Assembly: GCF_000466385.1 (NCBI RefSeq) | Contig: NZ_KE952784.1 | Span: 1 to 35,271 of the forward strand | Source of the DNA: Aneurinibacillus aneurinilyticus ATCC 12856 | Lineage (GTDB): Bacteria > Bacillota > Bacilli > Aneurinibacillales > Aneurinibacillaceae | Direction of reading: 5' to 3' | DNA: 35,271 nucleotides | In this document: piece by piece, positions 1 through 7,263 of the stretch | Numbering within the stretch: position 1 is the stretch's first letter | How the letters are laid out: each line of letters begins with the position of its first letter | The notes under the pieces: model-generated | Database searches by the model: none | Told to the model about the DNA's origin: nothing | The model's input: the letters and a program-made list of their open reading frames with translations, nothing else | Made by a program: the position numbers and the translations under genes

Positions 1-90
1 GCCCGTTTGGGGCACGGTGTGGTGGCGATCTGCTTTGGATTATACTGGATAATTAACACCCTTGGTAGCTTATATAATCAACACGCGTGA
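1..90 (+). CDS. C-terminal fragment of a probable membrane protein (5' end outside window)
   Basis: Frame 1 is open from the first base to a TGA at 88-90, giving 29 residues. They include a hydrophobic stretch (VVAICFGLYWII) of the kind that ends many multi-span transporters, followed by a short polar tail. The composition fits a final transmembrane helix, but the fragment is too short to assign a family; a LysE-type exporter is one possibility that cannot be tested here. In B. subtilis the gene before ysmA is sdhB, which this does not resemble. It could also be chance open frame. Confidence 0.45.
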   Translation, partial: ARLGHGVVAICFGLYWIINTLGSLYNQHA

Positions 91-163
91 TGTTGGTAGA
101 ATATTTTGCTAAAATAATAAGAGAATAAGAATAGTCAATAAAAAGCAGGGAGTGGAGACTACA

Positions 164-640
164 ATGGCGAGAGCCGATTATATTCAGCCGAACCTTGAAG
201 AATGGCTGGCTGCATTTCATTTTTCGACTGACATTACGATCCGTTATTGCGAAACCGATATGTCCGGCCATGTAAATAATACAAGCCACCTTATTTATTT
301 TGAGCAAGGAAGGGTTGAATATTTCGACCAACTTGGGTTAGGAGAAGACACGCTAAGGCATGATGGGGAAATGATGGTGGTAGCTGCGGACATTACTTGT
401 CACTATCATAGTGAGGCATTCTTCAGGGAAAAGCTGAAGCTTGGTGTACGGGTTGCTCGTCTTGGAAACAGCTCTCTGGACATGGAGTATTGCCTGCTTG
501 CTGACGAGAAGAACAGACTGGTGGCGACTGGCCGGGGGACGATTGTTCTTGTTAATAGGAAGACAAGACGAAGCGTGCCGATTCCAGAGGATGTACGTGA
601 GAATATCAGTACATTTGAACAGATGGAGATGATTCGATAA
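164..640 (+). CDS. ysmA: Hotdog-fold acyl-CoA thioesterase, YsmA-type
   Basis: A 158-residue single-domain protein of the 4-hydroxybenzoyl-CoA thioesterase (4HBT/YbgC) family, expected to hydrolyse acyl-CoA thioesters in the cytoplasm. The hallmark N-terminal segment is present: an RYCETD motif with the family's catalytic Asp, then GHVNN and YFEQGRVEYF. The length matches the family's single hotdog domain. ATG 164 is preferred because GGAG at 154-157 lies 6 bases upstream; an in-frame GTG at 152 has no spaced ribosome-binding site. The position just before gerE matches ysmA of B. subtilis. The physiological substrate is unknown. The family call is secure; the exact symbol rests on synteny. 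Confidence 0.85.
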   Translation: MARADYIQPNLEEWLAAFHFSTDITIRYCETDMSGHVNNTSHLIYFEQGRVEYFDQLGLGEDTLRHDGEMMVVAADITCHYHSEAFFREKLKLGVRVARLGNSSLDMEYCLLADEKNRLVATGRGTIVLVNRKTRRSVPIPEDVRENISTFEQMEMIR

Positions 641-644
641 TTTC

Positions 645-1076
645 ATGTTTTTCCATGGCATTCCACTTCCATATCTTCGCCTGCAATATCCTGTGCTGTC
701 TCCGAGACAAAGTGCAGGCAAAAAAACGAGAGAACAACTGAACGATAGAACGCATCTTATTGAACGATTTGGATTAGAGCCAGTGCATTTGCTGGAATAT
801 CGGCGAAACGATTATACGCTACAGGATTGTCTTGAAGCGTGCTTTAGGTTCGGGGATGTCGTGTTTGCTTTTCGGCATGTTCCATTGCCTATCTGGCAGC
901 TTAGTCGGCATGAAATCGGAGTGCCGGCACTCTCCTTGAATCGAACAAGATGGATTTTTACTATGCGTACTGAGTACCGTACAGAACTGCAAGCGATGTT
1001 TCCAGCTGTTCCAATTTTTCTTCTGTGTGAACAAAAGGGAAAGTTTTGCAGCTTTTCTAAAAGAGTAAACGAATAG
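645..1076 (+). CDS. Hypothetical protein between ysmA and gerE
   Basis: An open frame of 143 residues starting 4 bases after the ysmA stop, so translation could be coupled to ysmA; the ATG has no well-spaced ribosome-binding site of its own. The product is soluble-looking, with no signal peptide or membrane helix, rich in Arg, Leu and Phe, with three scattered Cys, and I recognise no domain. A segment around residues 35-75 (ERFGLEPVHLLEYRRNDYTL and following) reads like an ordinary folded domain. No competing long frame overlaps it on either strand, which favours a real gene, but no B. subtilis counterpart is known to me at this place. It may be a lineage-specific gene or a degenerate one. 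Confidence 0.5.
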   Translation: MFFHGIPLPYLRLQYPVLSPRQSAGKKTREQLNDRTHLIERFGLEPVHLLEYRRNDYTLQDCLEACFRFGDVVFAFRHVPLPIWQLSRHEIGVPALSLNRTRWIFTMRTEYRTELQAMFPAVPIFLLCEQKGKFCSFSKRVNE

Positions 1077-1180
1077 TGAAAATTCCTAAGAATGAATGGA
1101 AATTTTTTGACAAGTAAGCGAACCGTGGAAAAGATAAGCGAATATAATGTGTCGCAGGCCCAAATTTCCCGTTTTCCTGA

Positions 1181-1208
1181 ACCACCTATCTTCCCGGGTC
1201 ATAACATA
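1181..1208 (+). promoter_or_regulatory. SigK-type promoter of gerE
   Basis: An AC dinucleotide at 1181-1182 and CATAACATA at 1200-1208 are separated by 17 bases. This matches the late mother-cell SigK pattern (AC, 16-17 bases, CATAnnnTA). It lies about 59 bases upstream of the gerE start, and gerE is SigK-transcribed in B. subtilis. The -35 element is short, so the match is mainly the -10 plus context. Confidence 0.55.
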
Positions 1209-1266
1209 TGGTGACTGTATCCCTAGCCTTGTACTTGAGAGCCCAGGCCAAGGAGGGGTAGCACTT

Positions 1267-1488
1267 TTGAGTAACGAGCAGAAAGCCAAGCCGCTATTGA
1301 CCAATCGGGAACGAGAGGTATTTGAACTACTCGTGTTAGACAAGACAACAAGAGAAATCGCACAGCAGTTATTTATTAGTGAAAAGACGGTGCGCAATCA
1401 TATCAGCAACGTCATGCAGAAATTGAATGTAAAGGGTCGTTCTCAGGCTGTTGTTGAACTTGTTCGTTTAGGTGAGTTAAAAATTTAA
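1267..1488 (+). CDS. gerE: Spore development transcriptional regulator GerE (LuxR-type HTH)
   Basis: A 73-residue protein that is essentially only a LuxR/FixJ-type DNA-binding domain, as in B. subtilis GerE (74 residues). It acts in the mother cell late in sporulation, activating and repressing SigK-dependent coat genes. The sequence contains KPLLTNREREVFELLV, then the helix-turn-helix TTREIAQQLFISEKTVRNHI and a C-terminal helix ending VELVRLGELKI, close to the B. subtilis protein throughout. The start is TTG 1267, because AAGGAGG at 1250-1256 lies 10 bases upstream and the product then begins where known GerE proteins begin; the open frame extends further upstream without homology. A SigK-type promoter precedes it and a terminator follows. 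Confidence 0.96.
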   Translation: MSNEQKAKPLLTNREREVFELLVLDKTTREIAQQLFISEKTVRNHISNVMQKLNVKGRSQAVVELVRLGELKI

Positions 1489-1505
1489 TACACTCCTAAA
1501 TGAAC

Positions 1506-1533
1506 AACCCGCCTCGTTTGAGGGGGGTTTTTT
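1506..1533 (+). terminator. Rho-independent terminator after gerE
   Basis: An inverted repeat AACCCGCCTC / GAGGGGGGTT with one internal G-G mismatch and a 4-base loop is followed by a T6 tract. It lies 17 bases after the gerE stop. Confidence 0.8.
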
Positions 1534-1677
1534 ATGTTGCAAAATATAACGACGATCTGTTTTCTGTATACTTTGTCCATCAGGTTGCATTTCGGCCCAT
1601 ATAACAGCGTTAATAGAAATTACAGAACATATGGTAGCAGAATGCCTTTATCCGCAGCATACTCAAAAGGGAAAATA

Positions 1678-1722
1678 GAAGAAAGCGTGTAAAAAGCCTG
1701 CTTACTTTTACACGCTTTCTTC
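1678..1722 (-). terminator. Strong inverted repeat ending the sigB operon, overlapping the rsbX stop
   Basis: A perfect 17-base-pair stem (1678-1694 with 1706-1722) encloses an 11-base loop. It overlaps the last codons and the stop of rsbX on the minus strand and is followed on that strand by a T-rich but interrupted tract. Such a long stem probably ends the rsbR-rsbX transcript and may also stop read-through from gerE. Confidence 0.7.
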
Positions 1723-2313
1723 TTTACACCATCTGCCTATAATAAGCGTGGCGTCATCATTAATAAATGTCATCTCTTTTACAAGGCGCTGAATCATGGT
1801 GTCTGGAGCAAACCTGTTCGTCACAATATATTCCCAATTCTCGGGTAGTTCAATTCCATCTGAGAAGAGGATAATCGTGTCATCTGGAGAAAATGGAAAA
1901 TATCGTTCTGTGCCATTGAAAGGGCAGCCATTTAAAAATCCTGGATTTGAGATGAGATATTGTTTTTTACGTTTTGATGATATGGTTAGACAGGTAATAT
2001 TTCCAATCCCTGCATAGGAGATTTTCTGTTTTTGAATATTTACCATAGCAATCCCTGCTACAGAGCCGCGAGAACCGTAAAGGGAGCGATTGCTTTCTTT
2101 GAGAAGAGCAAGCGGAGATTCATCCCCTTGTGCGTGCTTCTCAATTCCACGAATCACTTTTTCTGCGGCGTTCCTCGCTTCAGGTCCGCTGCCTAATCCG
2201 TCAGCGATACTCACCAATGCGGTGTTACCGTATGTCTGTACGAAGTAGCAGTCGCCTGAGAGGGTATTTGGGTTTTTGGATGTATGATGAATGCTGTACT
2301 GAAAAGAGTACAA
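1708..2313 (-). CDS. rsbX: PP2C-type phosphoserine phosphatase RsbX, feedback regulator of SigB
   Basis: A 201-residue SpoIIE/PP2C-family phosphatase, last gene of the sigB operon, close in length to B. subtilis RsbX (199). RsbX dephosphorylates the stressosome proteins RsbS and RsbR, allowing RsbT recapture and resetting the stress signal. Metal-binding acidic motifs are in place: SGDCYF (Asp21), SIADGLGSG (Asp38), LFSDGIE (Asp152) and NDDATLI (Asp186-187). There is no sensory N-terminal domain, as expected for RsbX rather than RsbU or RsbP. The start is TTG at 2313 with a GGGGGA ribosome-binding site 7 bases upstream. It follows sigB closely and ends within a long hairpin. Confidence 0.9.
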   Translation of the reverse strand: MYSFQYSIHHTSKNPNTLSGDCYFVQTYGNTALVSIADGLGSGPEARNAAEKVIRGIEKHAQGDESPLALLKESNRSLYGSRGSVAGIAMVNIQKQKISYAGIGNITCLTISSKRKKQYLISNPGFLNGCPFNGTERYFPFSPDDTIILFSDGIELPENWEYIVTNRFAPDTMIQRLVKEMTFINDDATLIIGRWCKEESV

Positions 2314-2335
2314 AATAAATCCCCCGAATCAGCCT

Positions 2336-3112
2336 TTATTCTGAATTTTTTACATAGGCATCTCTCATCTGCTGCAACGTTTTACGCAGAATGCGAGACA
2401 CTTGCATTTGAGAAATGCCCAATTTCTCGCCGATTTGACGCTGTGACCACTCTTCGTAATACACATAATGAATGACCTGACGTTGCTGCTCATCTAAATC
2501 TTCGAGCAGGCTGGACAAATCCATCTTCCGGTCTACATCTAAAAAGCCCGGGTCTTGATCCGGAATCATATCCATTAATGTATGAGAATCTTGTTCTTGG
2601 TTGTCGGCCTTCATCGGCGTATCGAGGGAAAGAGCATGGATATTACCTTTATTTTCCATTATCTCAAGCACTTTCTCTTCACTTACCTCAAGCTTGTCCG
2701 CAATCTCATCAATTCGTGGCGAACGTTGTAGTTCCACTGTTAATTCATCAATGGTTTTTTGTAGTCGGTAACCCATCTCTTTAATGGTTCGCGGCACACG
2801 GATGCTCCACGTTTTATCTCGAAGATAGTGCTTCATTTTGCCAACAATGGTCGATACAGCGTACGCGTCAAAATTATGGCTGACCTCACTGTCAAACTTA
2901 TCAATGGCACCTAACAAAGCAAGCATGCCTACCTGATATAAATCGTCTACTAAATGAAAGTCACGAGCCATTTTGGAAGCGAGCTTTTTAACCGTCGTCT
3001 GATAGTTTTCTAGAATCTGTTCTACTAGTTCTTCTGAGCCGGTCTCCTGATACATTCGAATGTATTCTGTAATATCACGGTTGAGTGATTTCCTGGTGGA
3101 CGTTTGGCTCAC
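2336..3112 (-). CDS. sigB: RNA polymerase general-stress sigma factor SigB
   Basis: A 258-residue group 3 sigma-70 factor of the SigB/SigF/SigG family that directs RNA polymerase to general stress promoters. Region 2 includes DDLYQVGMLALLGAIDKFD (about residues 56-74), region 3 lies near 110-170, and region 4 ends with a helix-turn-helix including SQRQIGEKLGISQMQVSRIL (about 223-242). It starts at GTG 3112 with GAGGTGAG about 5 bases upstream, inside the end of rsbW (38-base overlap), which suggests translational coupling that keeps sigma and anti-sigma stoichiometric. Lying between rsbW and rsbX identifies it as SigB rather than a sporulation sigma. Expression is predicted to be autoregulated from the SigB-type promoter before rsbV. 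Confidence 0.95.
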   Translation of the reverse strand: MSQTSTRKSLNRDITEYIRMYQETGSEELVEQILENYQTTVKKLASKMARDFHLVDDLYQVGMLALLGAIDKFDSEVSHNFDAYAVSTIVGKMKHYLRDKTWSIRVPRTIKEMGYRLQKTIDELTVELQRSPRIDEIADKLEVSEEKVLEIMENKGNIHALSLDTPMKADNQEQDSHTLMDMIPDQDPGFLDVDRKMDLSSLLEDLDEQQRQVIHYVYYEEWSQRQIGEKLGISQMQVSRILRKTLQQMRDAYVKNSE

Positions 3113-3563
3113 TTTCGCTCACCTCATCCCTTTTGAGATATTTAGTTAGTGTTACTTTAACCCCCTTCTCCCCAGTATCGTACTTGATTTCGTCCATGAG
3201 TGTTTTCATTAAGTAAATTCCTAGTCCCCCGACATCAATTTCATCAAGACTTTTTCCATGAAGTGAAGTAGCTTCTTTTTTTAATCTTTTCGCGTCAAAG
3301 GCGGCTCCTTCATCACTGACAACAATTTTCAGACGATCAAATTCCACATGAAAATCTACAACCATATCCCCTGTTTCGCCGTATTTGTAAGCATGACTCA
3401 CTACGTTGTTGCATGCTTCTGCCAGTGCGACTTTTATATCTTCAATGTCATTGTAAGAAAAGCCCATCTGATAAGCGAGTCCAGAGACTGCTAAACGAAT
3501 CACGCTTATATAATCGGCGCGTGCCGGAACGTTTATTTTCACGTGGTCATTCAATTCTGGCAT
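3075..3563 (-). CDS. rsbW: Anti-SigB factor and serine kinase RsbW
   Basis: A 162-residue GHKL-type ATPase/kinase. RsbW binds SigB and holds it inactive, and phosphorylates its antagonist RsbV on serine; partner switching between SigB and RsbV sets SigB activity. The ATP-binding features are visible: N-box AEACNNVVSHAY (about 49-59), VSDEGAAFD (about 82-90) and the glycine-rich GGLGIYLMKTLMD (about 112-124). The start is ATG 3563 with an AGGGGGG ribosome-binding site 7 bases upstream. It lies 20 bases after rsbV and overlaps sigB by 38 bases, the arrangement known from B. subtilis. Confidence 0.95.
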   Translation of the reverse strand: MPELNDHVKINVPARADYISVIRLAVSGLAYQMGFSYNDIEDIKVALAEACNNVVSHAYKYGETGDMVVDFHVEFDRLKIVVSDEGAAFDAKRLKKEATSLHGKSLDEIDVGGLGIYLMKTLMDEIKYDTGEKGVKVTLTKYLKRDEVSESEPNVHQEITQP

Positions 3564-3583
3564 ACGAATCCCCCCTGTAAAAA

Positions 3584-3901
3584 TTACGCAATGGTTATAT
3601 ACTGGTCCACACCGGAAATTTGGAAGATTCGTTGGATTTTTTCGGAAACCTCTTCCAAATACATTTCTCCAGCAATGGCTTTGCGGAGTTTAAGCGCAGC
3701 TACAAAAACACCGAGGCCGGTGCTGTCCATATAATGAAGATTTTTTAGGTTAATCCGCAGAATTCTTTTGTCTTTCTCCGCAAGGGGGAGCAGGGTCTCG
3801 CGCAACTGCGGAGCAGAAGCTAAATCTAAGTCGCCATGGATGTATACGCAGATATGTTTATCCGTTTCTTCCTTTTCAACTAAGAAAGGGAGTTGCTTCA
3901 T
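3584..3901 (-). CDS. rsbV: Anti-anti-sigma factor RsbV (STAS domain)
   Basis: A single STAS domain of 105 residues. Unphosphorylated RsbV binds RsbW and frees SigB; RsbW inactivates it by phosphorylating a conserved Ser, here Ser60 in YMDSTGLGVF. ATG 3901 is chosen because AGAGG lies 8 bases upstream; the longer frame begins at a GTG three codons earlier that overlaps this ribosome-binding site. It is the first gene downstream of the internal SigB-type promoter, so RsbV, RsbW, SigB and RsbX would rise together on activation. Confidence 0.95.
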   Translation of the reverse strand: MKQLPFLVEKEETDKHICVYIHGDLDLASAPQLRETLLPLAEKDKRILRINLKNLHYMDSTGLGVFVAALKLRKAIAGEMYLEEVSEKIQRIFQISGVDQYITIA

Positions 3902-3946
3902 TTTTTTCACCTCTAATATGCTTTATTATGTATACGATACTTTACT

Positions 3947-3972
3947 TTACCCAGATTACCTACGAGTAAAAC
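3947..3972 (-). promoter_or_regulatory. SigB-type promoter upstream of rsbV
   Basis: On the minus strand GTTTTA (3967-3972) and GGGTAA (3947-3952) are separated by exactly 14 bases, against the SigB consensus GTTTAA-N12-14-GGGTAT. It lies between the rsbU stop (3997) and the rsbV start (3901), the same place as the SigB-dependent internal promoter in B. subtilis. Transcription would start about 40 bases before rsbV, giving positive autoregulation. Confidence 0.8.
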
Positions 3973-3996
3973 AGCATAACAATATAGTAATTTCAC

Positions 3997-5001
3997 TTAC
4001 TTTTTTCGAATCATGACAATCGTATGATCATCGTCTAGCTGGTAATCTTTTTCCCTAATTACATATTGATACATATGATTGACGATGTCCTGAGCCGGCA
4101 ACGATAAATCCGCAGTGCTAAGTGCTTCACGGAGAATTGAATTGTCATCTGGAGCTTCCGATCCTTTTCGTTCGGTAACACCGTCCGTATATAGCACCAC
4201 GAAGTCATCGGATTCAAGAGAAATAGCCTTCTCTTCGTATTTCACATTGGCATCTACGCCCAAAATCAGGCCTCGTGTATTTAAATCGGCATATTTTTTT
4301 GATCTAGCGTGGTAATAGAGCGCAGGTTCATGACCGGCGGAGGAGTAGGTGAGAACGGAAGTAAGCGGATCGTAAATCGTGTAAAACATTGTAACAAACA
4401 AACTTGGGTCAGCATTTTTTAGCACTAGGCGATTTAAGTAGTCAAGAATCATATTGGCCGGCTTTACATCATTTTCAAGTGTGTCCATTGCATACTTAAT
4501 CATCGACATGCAAAGAGCAGCCGGTATTCCTTTTCCTACGATATCAGCTACGAGAATTCCCAATTTATTTTTGCTGTGGTTCGTATAATAATAGAAGTCC
4601 CCCGACATCTCGCGTGCAGGAGTGCTAATGAAGCCTACATCGAGATCGTGGAATTCGTCATCGAAGGTAGGGGGATACAACTTCTTCTGCATAGAGATAG
4701 CAACGTTAATTTCGCTTTCTAATTGCTTTTTCTTTAGCCTAAGACTTTGCCGTTCCTGATATGCCATGCCAAACGATACCATAATCTCCATTAGAAATTG
4801 AAAGGAACGCTCCCATTCTTCAGATAGAACATGGCCGCTTTCTTTCATAATGCTAATGTGAAGGCCCAGAATATCTTCTGGCGGAATATCTTTTTCGATG
4901 AGCGATTTACTAAGCTGCTGACCGGCATATAACTGATGTTCGCCGGGATTTTGCAGATAGTGGAGCATAATCTTTTCGTAATACTCCTTCACTTGTTTCA
5001 A
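3997..5001 (-). CDS. rsbU: Serine phosphatase RsbU, environmental-stress activator of SigB
   Basis: A 334-residue protein, almost identical in length to B. subtilis RsbU (335). An N-terminal all-helical domain (about 1-85) is the expected RsbT-binding region, followed by a PP2C/SpoIIE phosphatase domain (about 115-333). Metal-ligand motifs include MSGDFYYY (Asp135), VADIVGKG (Asp153), LYTDGVTE and DDDHTIVMI. On binding RsbT it dephosphorylates RsbV, so that SigB is released. The start is TTG 5001 with GGAGG 9 bases upstream; the next candidate, GTG 4992, is too far away. It sits between rsbT and rsbV with the SigB-type promoter just after its stop. Confidence 0.94.
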   Translation of the reverse strand: MKQVKEYYEKIMLHYLQNPGEHQLYAGQQLSKSLIEKDIPPEDILGLHISIMKESGHVLSEEWERSFQFLMEIMVSFGMAYQERQSLRLKKKQLESEINVAISMQKKLYPPTFDDEFHDLDVGFISTPAREMSGDFYYYTNHSKNKLGILVADIVGKGIPAALCMSMIKYAMDTLENDVKPANMILDYLNRLVLKNADPSLFVTMFYTIYDPLTSVLTYSSAGHEPALYYHARSKKYADLNTRGLILGVDANVKYEEKAISLESDDFVVLYTDGVTERKGSEAPDDNSILREALSTADLSLPAQDIVNHMYQYVIREKDYQLDDDHTIVMIRKK

Positions 5002-5038
5002 AAAATTCTCTCCTCCTTCAGATGTGCCTCTTTACGGT

Positions 5039-5443
5039 CTAGAAAAGCTTCCACTTTACCGCGGTAATCAGCGTTCCTTTTCCTTCGCTTGATTCAATGG
5101 CGAATTCATCCATCAAGCGTTTGACGCCTGGTAATCCGGCTCCTAAACCGCCGGAAGTAGAATAGCCGTCTTCGAGCGCTTTCAATACATCTTTAATTCC
5201 TGGCCCATTATCACGGGATATAATCTTAATACCTACTTTATCGCCTTCATAAACAGGTGAAACTTCGATTTCCCCTTGTTTGGCATATAAATAGATGTTA
5301 CGAGCCAACTCGGAGATAGCGGTAGTGATACGTGCTTGATCCACTTCTCCAAATCCGAGGGATTTAGCGAGATCCCGCCCGCTTTGTCGGGCAACAACAA
5401 TATCCCACTCGTTATAGACATGAATGCTAGGGTTGTTGTCCAC
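5039..5443 (-). CDS. rsbT: Serine/threonine kinase RsbT, switch protein of the stressosome
   Basis: A 134-residue GHKL kinase. In unstressed cells RsbT is held by RsbR/RsbS; on stress it phosphorylates them, is released and activates RsbU. N-box ISELARNIYLY (about 43-53), RDNGPGIKD (about 77-85) and SGGLGAGLPGVKRLMD (about 97-112) are all intact. The start is GTG 5443 with GGAGG 7 bases upstream lying across the end of rsbS, leaving 2 bases between the genes, so rsbS and rsbT are probably translationally coupled. Confidence 0.95.
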   Translation of the reverse strand: MDNNPSIHVYNEWDIVVARQSGRDLAKSLGFGEVDQARITTAISELARNIYLYAKQGEIEVSPVYEGDKVGIKIISRDNGPGIKDVLKALEDGYSTSGGLGAGLPGVKRLMDEFAIESSEGKGTLITAVKWKLF

Positions 5444-5445
5444 CT

Positions 5446-5802
5446 TTATCCCTCCAATGATTGCTTCAATTTTTCCAAGCCCTGCTCCAGATTCATAGCG
5501 GTTTTGATGTTTCTAAAGCCAATACCCAAATCGATAAGCGTAATGCTTACCGCGGGCTGGATGCCTGTAAAAACAACTTCGCAGCCAAGCAACTCAGACA
5601 TTTTTACAACATCACCCAATACGCGAGCGATGTAGCTATCAATCATCTGGACGGAGGTCAGGTCGATAACAACGCCCATCGAACCTGTTTTATGAATCAT
5701 ATTCAACAGGTCCTGTTGAAATTGGACGGCTGTTTTATCGTCAAGCTCAACTTGAATGGAAACGAGCAAATAGTTTCCGAGTTTTAATATTGGAATTCTC
5801 AT
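5446..5802 (-). CDS. rsbS: Stressosome scaffold and RsbT antagonist RsbS (STAS domain)
   Basis: A 118-residue single STAS-domain protein (B. subtilis RsbS has 121). With RsbR it forms the stressosome core that sequesters RsbT. The phosphorylatable serine is visible in [12 protein letters not shown] (about Ser56). The frame is open for 18 more codons upstream, but ATG 5802 gives the typical beginning [15 protein letters not shown] and has GAGGAGG 11 bases upstream, so the shorter form is used. It begins 16 bases after rsbR and ends 2 bases before rsbT. Confidence 0.93.
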   Translation of the reverse strand: MRIPILKLGNYLLVSIQVELDDKTAVQFQQDLLNMIHKTGSMGVVIDLTSVQMIDSYIARVLGDVVKMSELLGCEVVFTGIQPAVSITLIDLGIGFRNIKTAMNLEQGLEKLKQSLEG

Positions 5803-5818
5803 TGTAGCATATACCTCC

Positions 5819-6658
5819 TCAGTTAATCTCCCTGATTTCTTTTCCTGTTTTCTCAAGAGCTACACGAAGACCTTGGCTCATGGAACTTAACGTTGTCAGC
5901 ATATCCATATCGATGCCTAAGCTGATCATGGTCTGAGCAATCTCCGGTCTGATGCCGACTACAATACATTCGGCTCCGATAAGATGAATGGCTTCAGCCG
6001 CTTTAATAATATGTTGAGCTACCATAGTATTCACTTCGGCAACTCCTGTAATGTCGATAAGCACGACTTTACTCTCGTATTTAATGGCTCCATACAGAAG
6101 GTTTTGTGTAATCAGTTGTGCACGCTCTGTATCAATAGCGCCTACAATCGGCATGACCGTAATATTCTCGAATAAAGGAATAAGTGGCGCAGACAACTCC
6201 ATCATTGCAGAACGTTGCGCCAATAGCTTATTCTTCCAGGTAGAGGCATAAATATCGTGGATTACACTAATGAGACGAAAGAAAAATTGCTCCACTTCTT
6301 TCATCAAGGGAAGGATGAAAGTAGGATGCTGTTGTATTTCTTCGGTTTCTAACAGAATATCACGAATGAGATAAAAAGGTTGAACGACTGCAGAAACGGG
6401 TACATCTACTTCCGTACACTGCGGAACATGGCGATAGCATGCTTGCTCAATACCAACTATAGCTCCTTTATGTACTTCTTCTTCTTTCGAGAAAAAATCG
6501 GCAAAATAACCAAGAAATCCATCATGGATCATGCAGGTGATGAATGTTTCGATTGCATGATCATAGGAAGAAGAAGCAGTGGTGCGTCGTTCTTTCCACA
6601 GTTTTTCGATTTCATCCTTATGGGTGTGAATAAACTGTTGAGAATTTTTCCTGAACAT
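5819..6658 (-). CDS. rsbR: Stressosome sensor protein RsbR
   Basis: A 279-residue protein with a variable N-terminal sensory domain (about 1-150, all-helical, of the RsbR non-heme-globin kind) and a C-terminal STAS domain (about 165-275). It co-assembles with RsbS into the stressosome. Both threonines phosphorylated by RsbT in B. subtilis RsbRA are conserved, in AIDTERA (Thr177) and NTMVAQHI (Thr211). The start is ATG 6658 with AGGAG 9 bases upstream. It is the first gene of the minus-strand operon, divergent from the DUF948 operon across 170 bases. I could not identify a convincing SigA promoter for it. Confidence 0.93.
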   Translation of the reverse strand: MFRKNSQQFIHTHKDEIEKLWKERRTTASSSYDHAIETFITCMIHDGFLGYFADFFSKEEEVHKGAIVGIEQACYRHVPQCTEVDVPVSAVVQPFYLIRDILLETEEIQQHPTFILPLMKEVEQFFFRLISVIHDIYASTWKNKLLAQRSAMMELSAPLIPLFENITVMPIVGAIDTERAQLITQNLLYGAIKYESKVVLIDITGVAEVNTMVAQHIIKAAEAIHLIGAECIVVGIRPEIAQTMISLGIDMDMLTTLSSMSQGLRVALEKTGKEIREIN

Positions 6659-6762
6659 AGTAGCACTCCTATCTTCTGTATTACACTTTTTGATTCTATC
6701 ATTTACTGAGTTTTATAGTGATATGTGCTGTAATATAAGCCTTCCCACCTTATCTTAACATA

Positions 6763-6788
6763 GTTTACAGAGGGAAAAATACGGGTAA
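6763..6788 (+). promoter_or_regulatory. SigB-type promoter of the DUF948 operon
   Basis: GTTTAC (6763-6768) and GGGTAA (6783-6788) are separated by exactly 14 bases, close to the SigB consensus GTTTAA-N12-14-GGGTAT and nearly the same as the promoter before rsbV in this window. It lies 40 bases before the coding start. Confidence 0.75.
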
Positions 6789-6828
6789 TGAACATCAGGC
6801 AACATATCCTAACGGGAGGAAGGTGCTT

Positions 6829-7263
6829 ATGCAAACAGCTATCACTATTGGTGTAATTGTTCTCATTATCGCGATAGTCGTTATCGCGGTGATGTTGGTA
6901 CAGTTTTTTCGTAATCTTAACGCTTTAATTAAACAGACGGATGAGACGATTCAACACTTACAGATGAATGCAGATCAAATTATTGCTCGGGTTGATGTCT
7001 CATTGGAAGACTTAAATGTCATCTCCAAGGACTTAACAGGAAAAATGGACAAGCTGGACAGCACGTTTCGTGCAGTTGATTCGATTGGCGAGGGTGTAAG
7101 TTCTCTATCGAATCATGTACGAGGTAAAGTGTCACGTCCTCCCGAATGGGCGGATAGAGTGCTGGAGTTGTTGACCGCCGGCTTTACCGTGTACAAGGGC
7201 TTCGACCGTATGCGCCAAATGGATGAACAGCGGACTGAGGTGAAGCAGCGTGTCCAAGCCTAA
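6829..7263 (+). CDS. DUF948 membrane-anchored protein, YtxG-like general stress protein
   Basis: A 144-residue protein with one N-terminal transmembrane helix (about 5-27) and then a long amphipathic helical region with coiled-coil character (about 30-95), the architecture of DUF948 proteins such as B. subtilis YtxG. The biochemical function is unknown; ytxG belongs to the SigB general-stress regulon in B. subtilis. ATG 6829 is chosen because GGAGG lies 9 bases upstream; the GTG at 6823 sits on the ribosome-binding site. A SigB-type promoter precedes it, and the next gene overlaps its end by 14 bases, so both are co-expressed. Confidence 0.82.
   Translation: MQTAITIGVIVLIIAIVVIAVMLVQFFRNLNALIKQTDETIQHLQMNADQIIARVDVSLEDLNVISKDLTGKMDKLDSTFRAVDSIGEGVSSLSNHVRGKVSRPPEWADRVLELLTAGFTVYKGFDRMRQMDEQRTEVKQRVQA

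Noticed and set aside
4115-4315. Plus-strand open frames inside the rsb/sigB genes
   Set aside because: They lie opposite well-supported genes with full motif sets and lack ribosome-binding sites; treated as frame shadows.
6660-6760. SigA promoter for rsbR on the minus strand
   Set aside because: Only weak hexamers such as TAGAAT without a credible -35; not enough to report as a feature.
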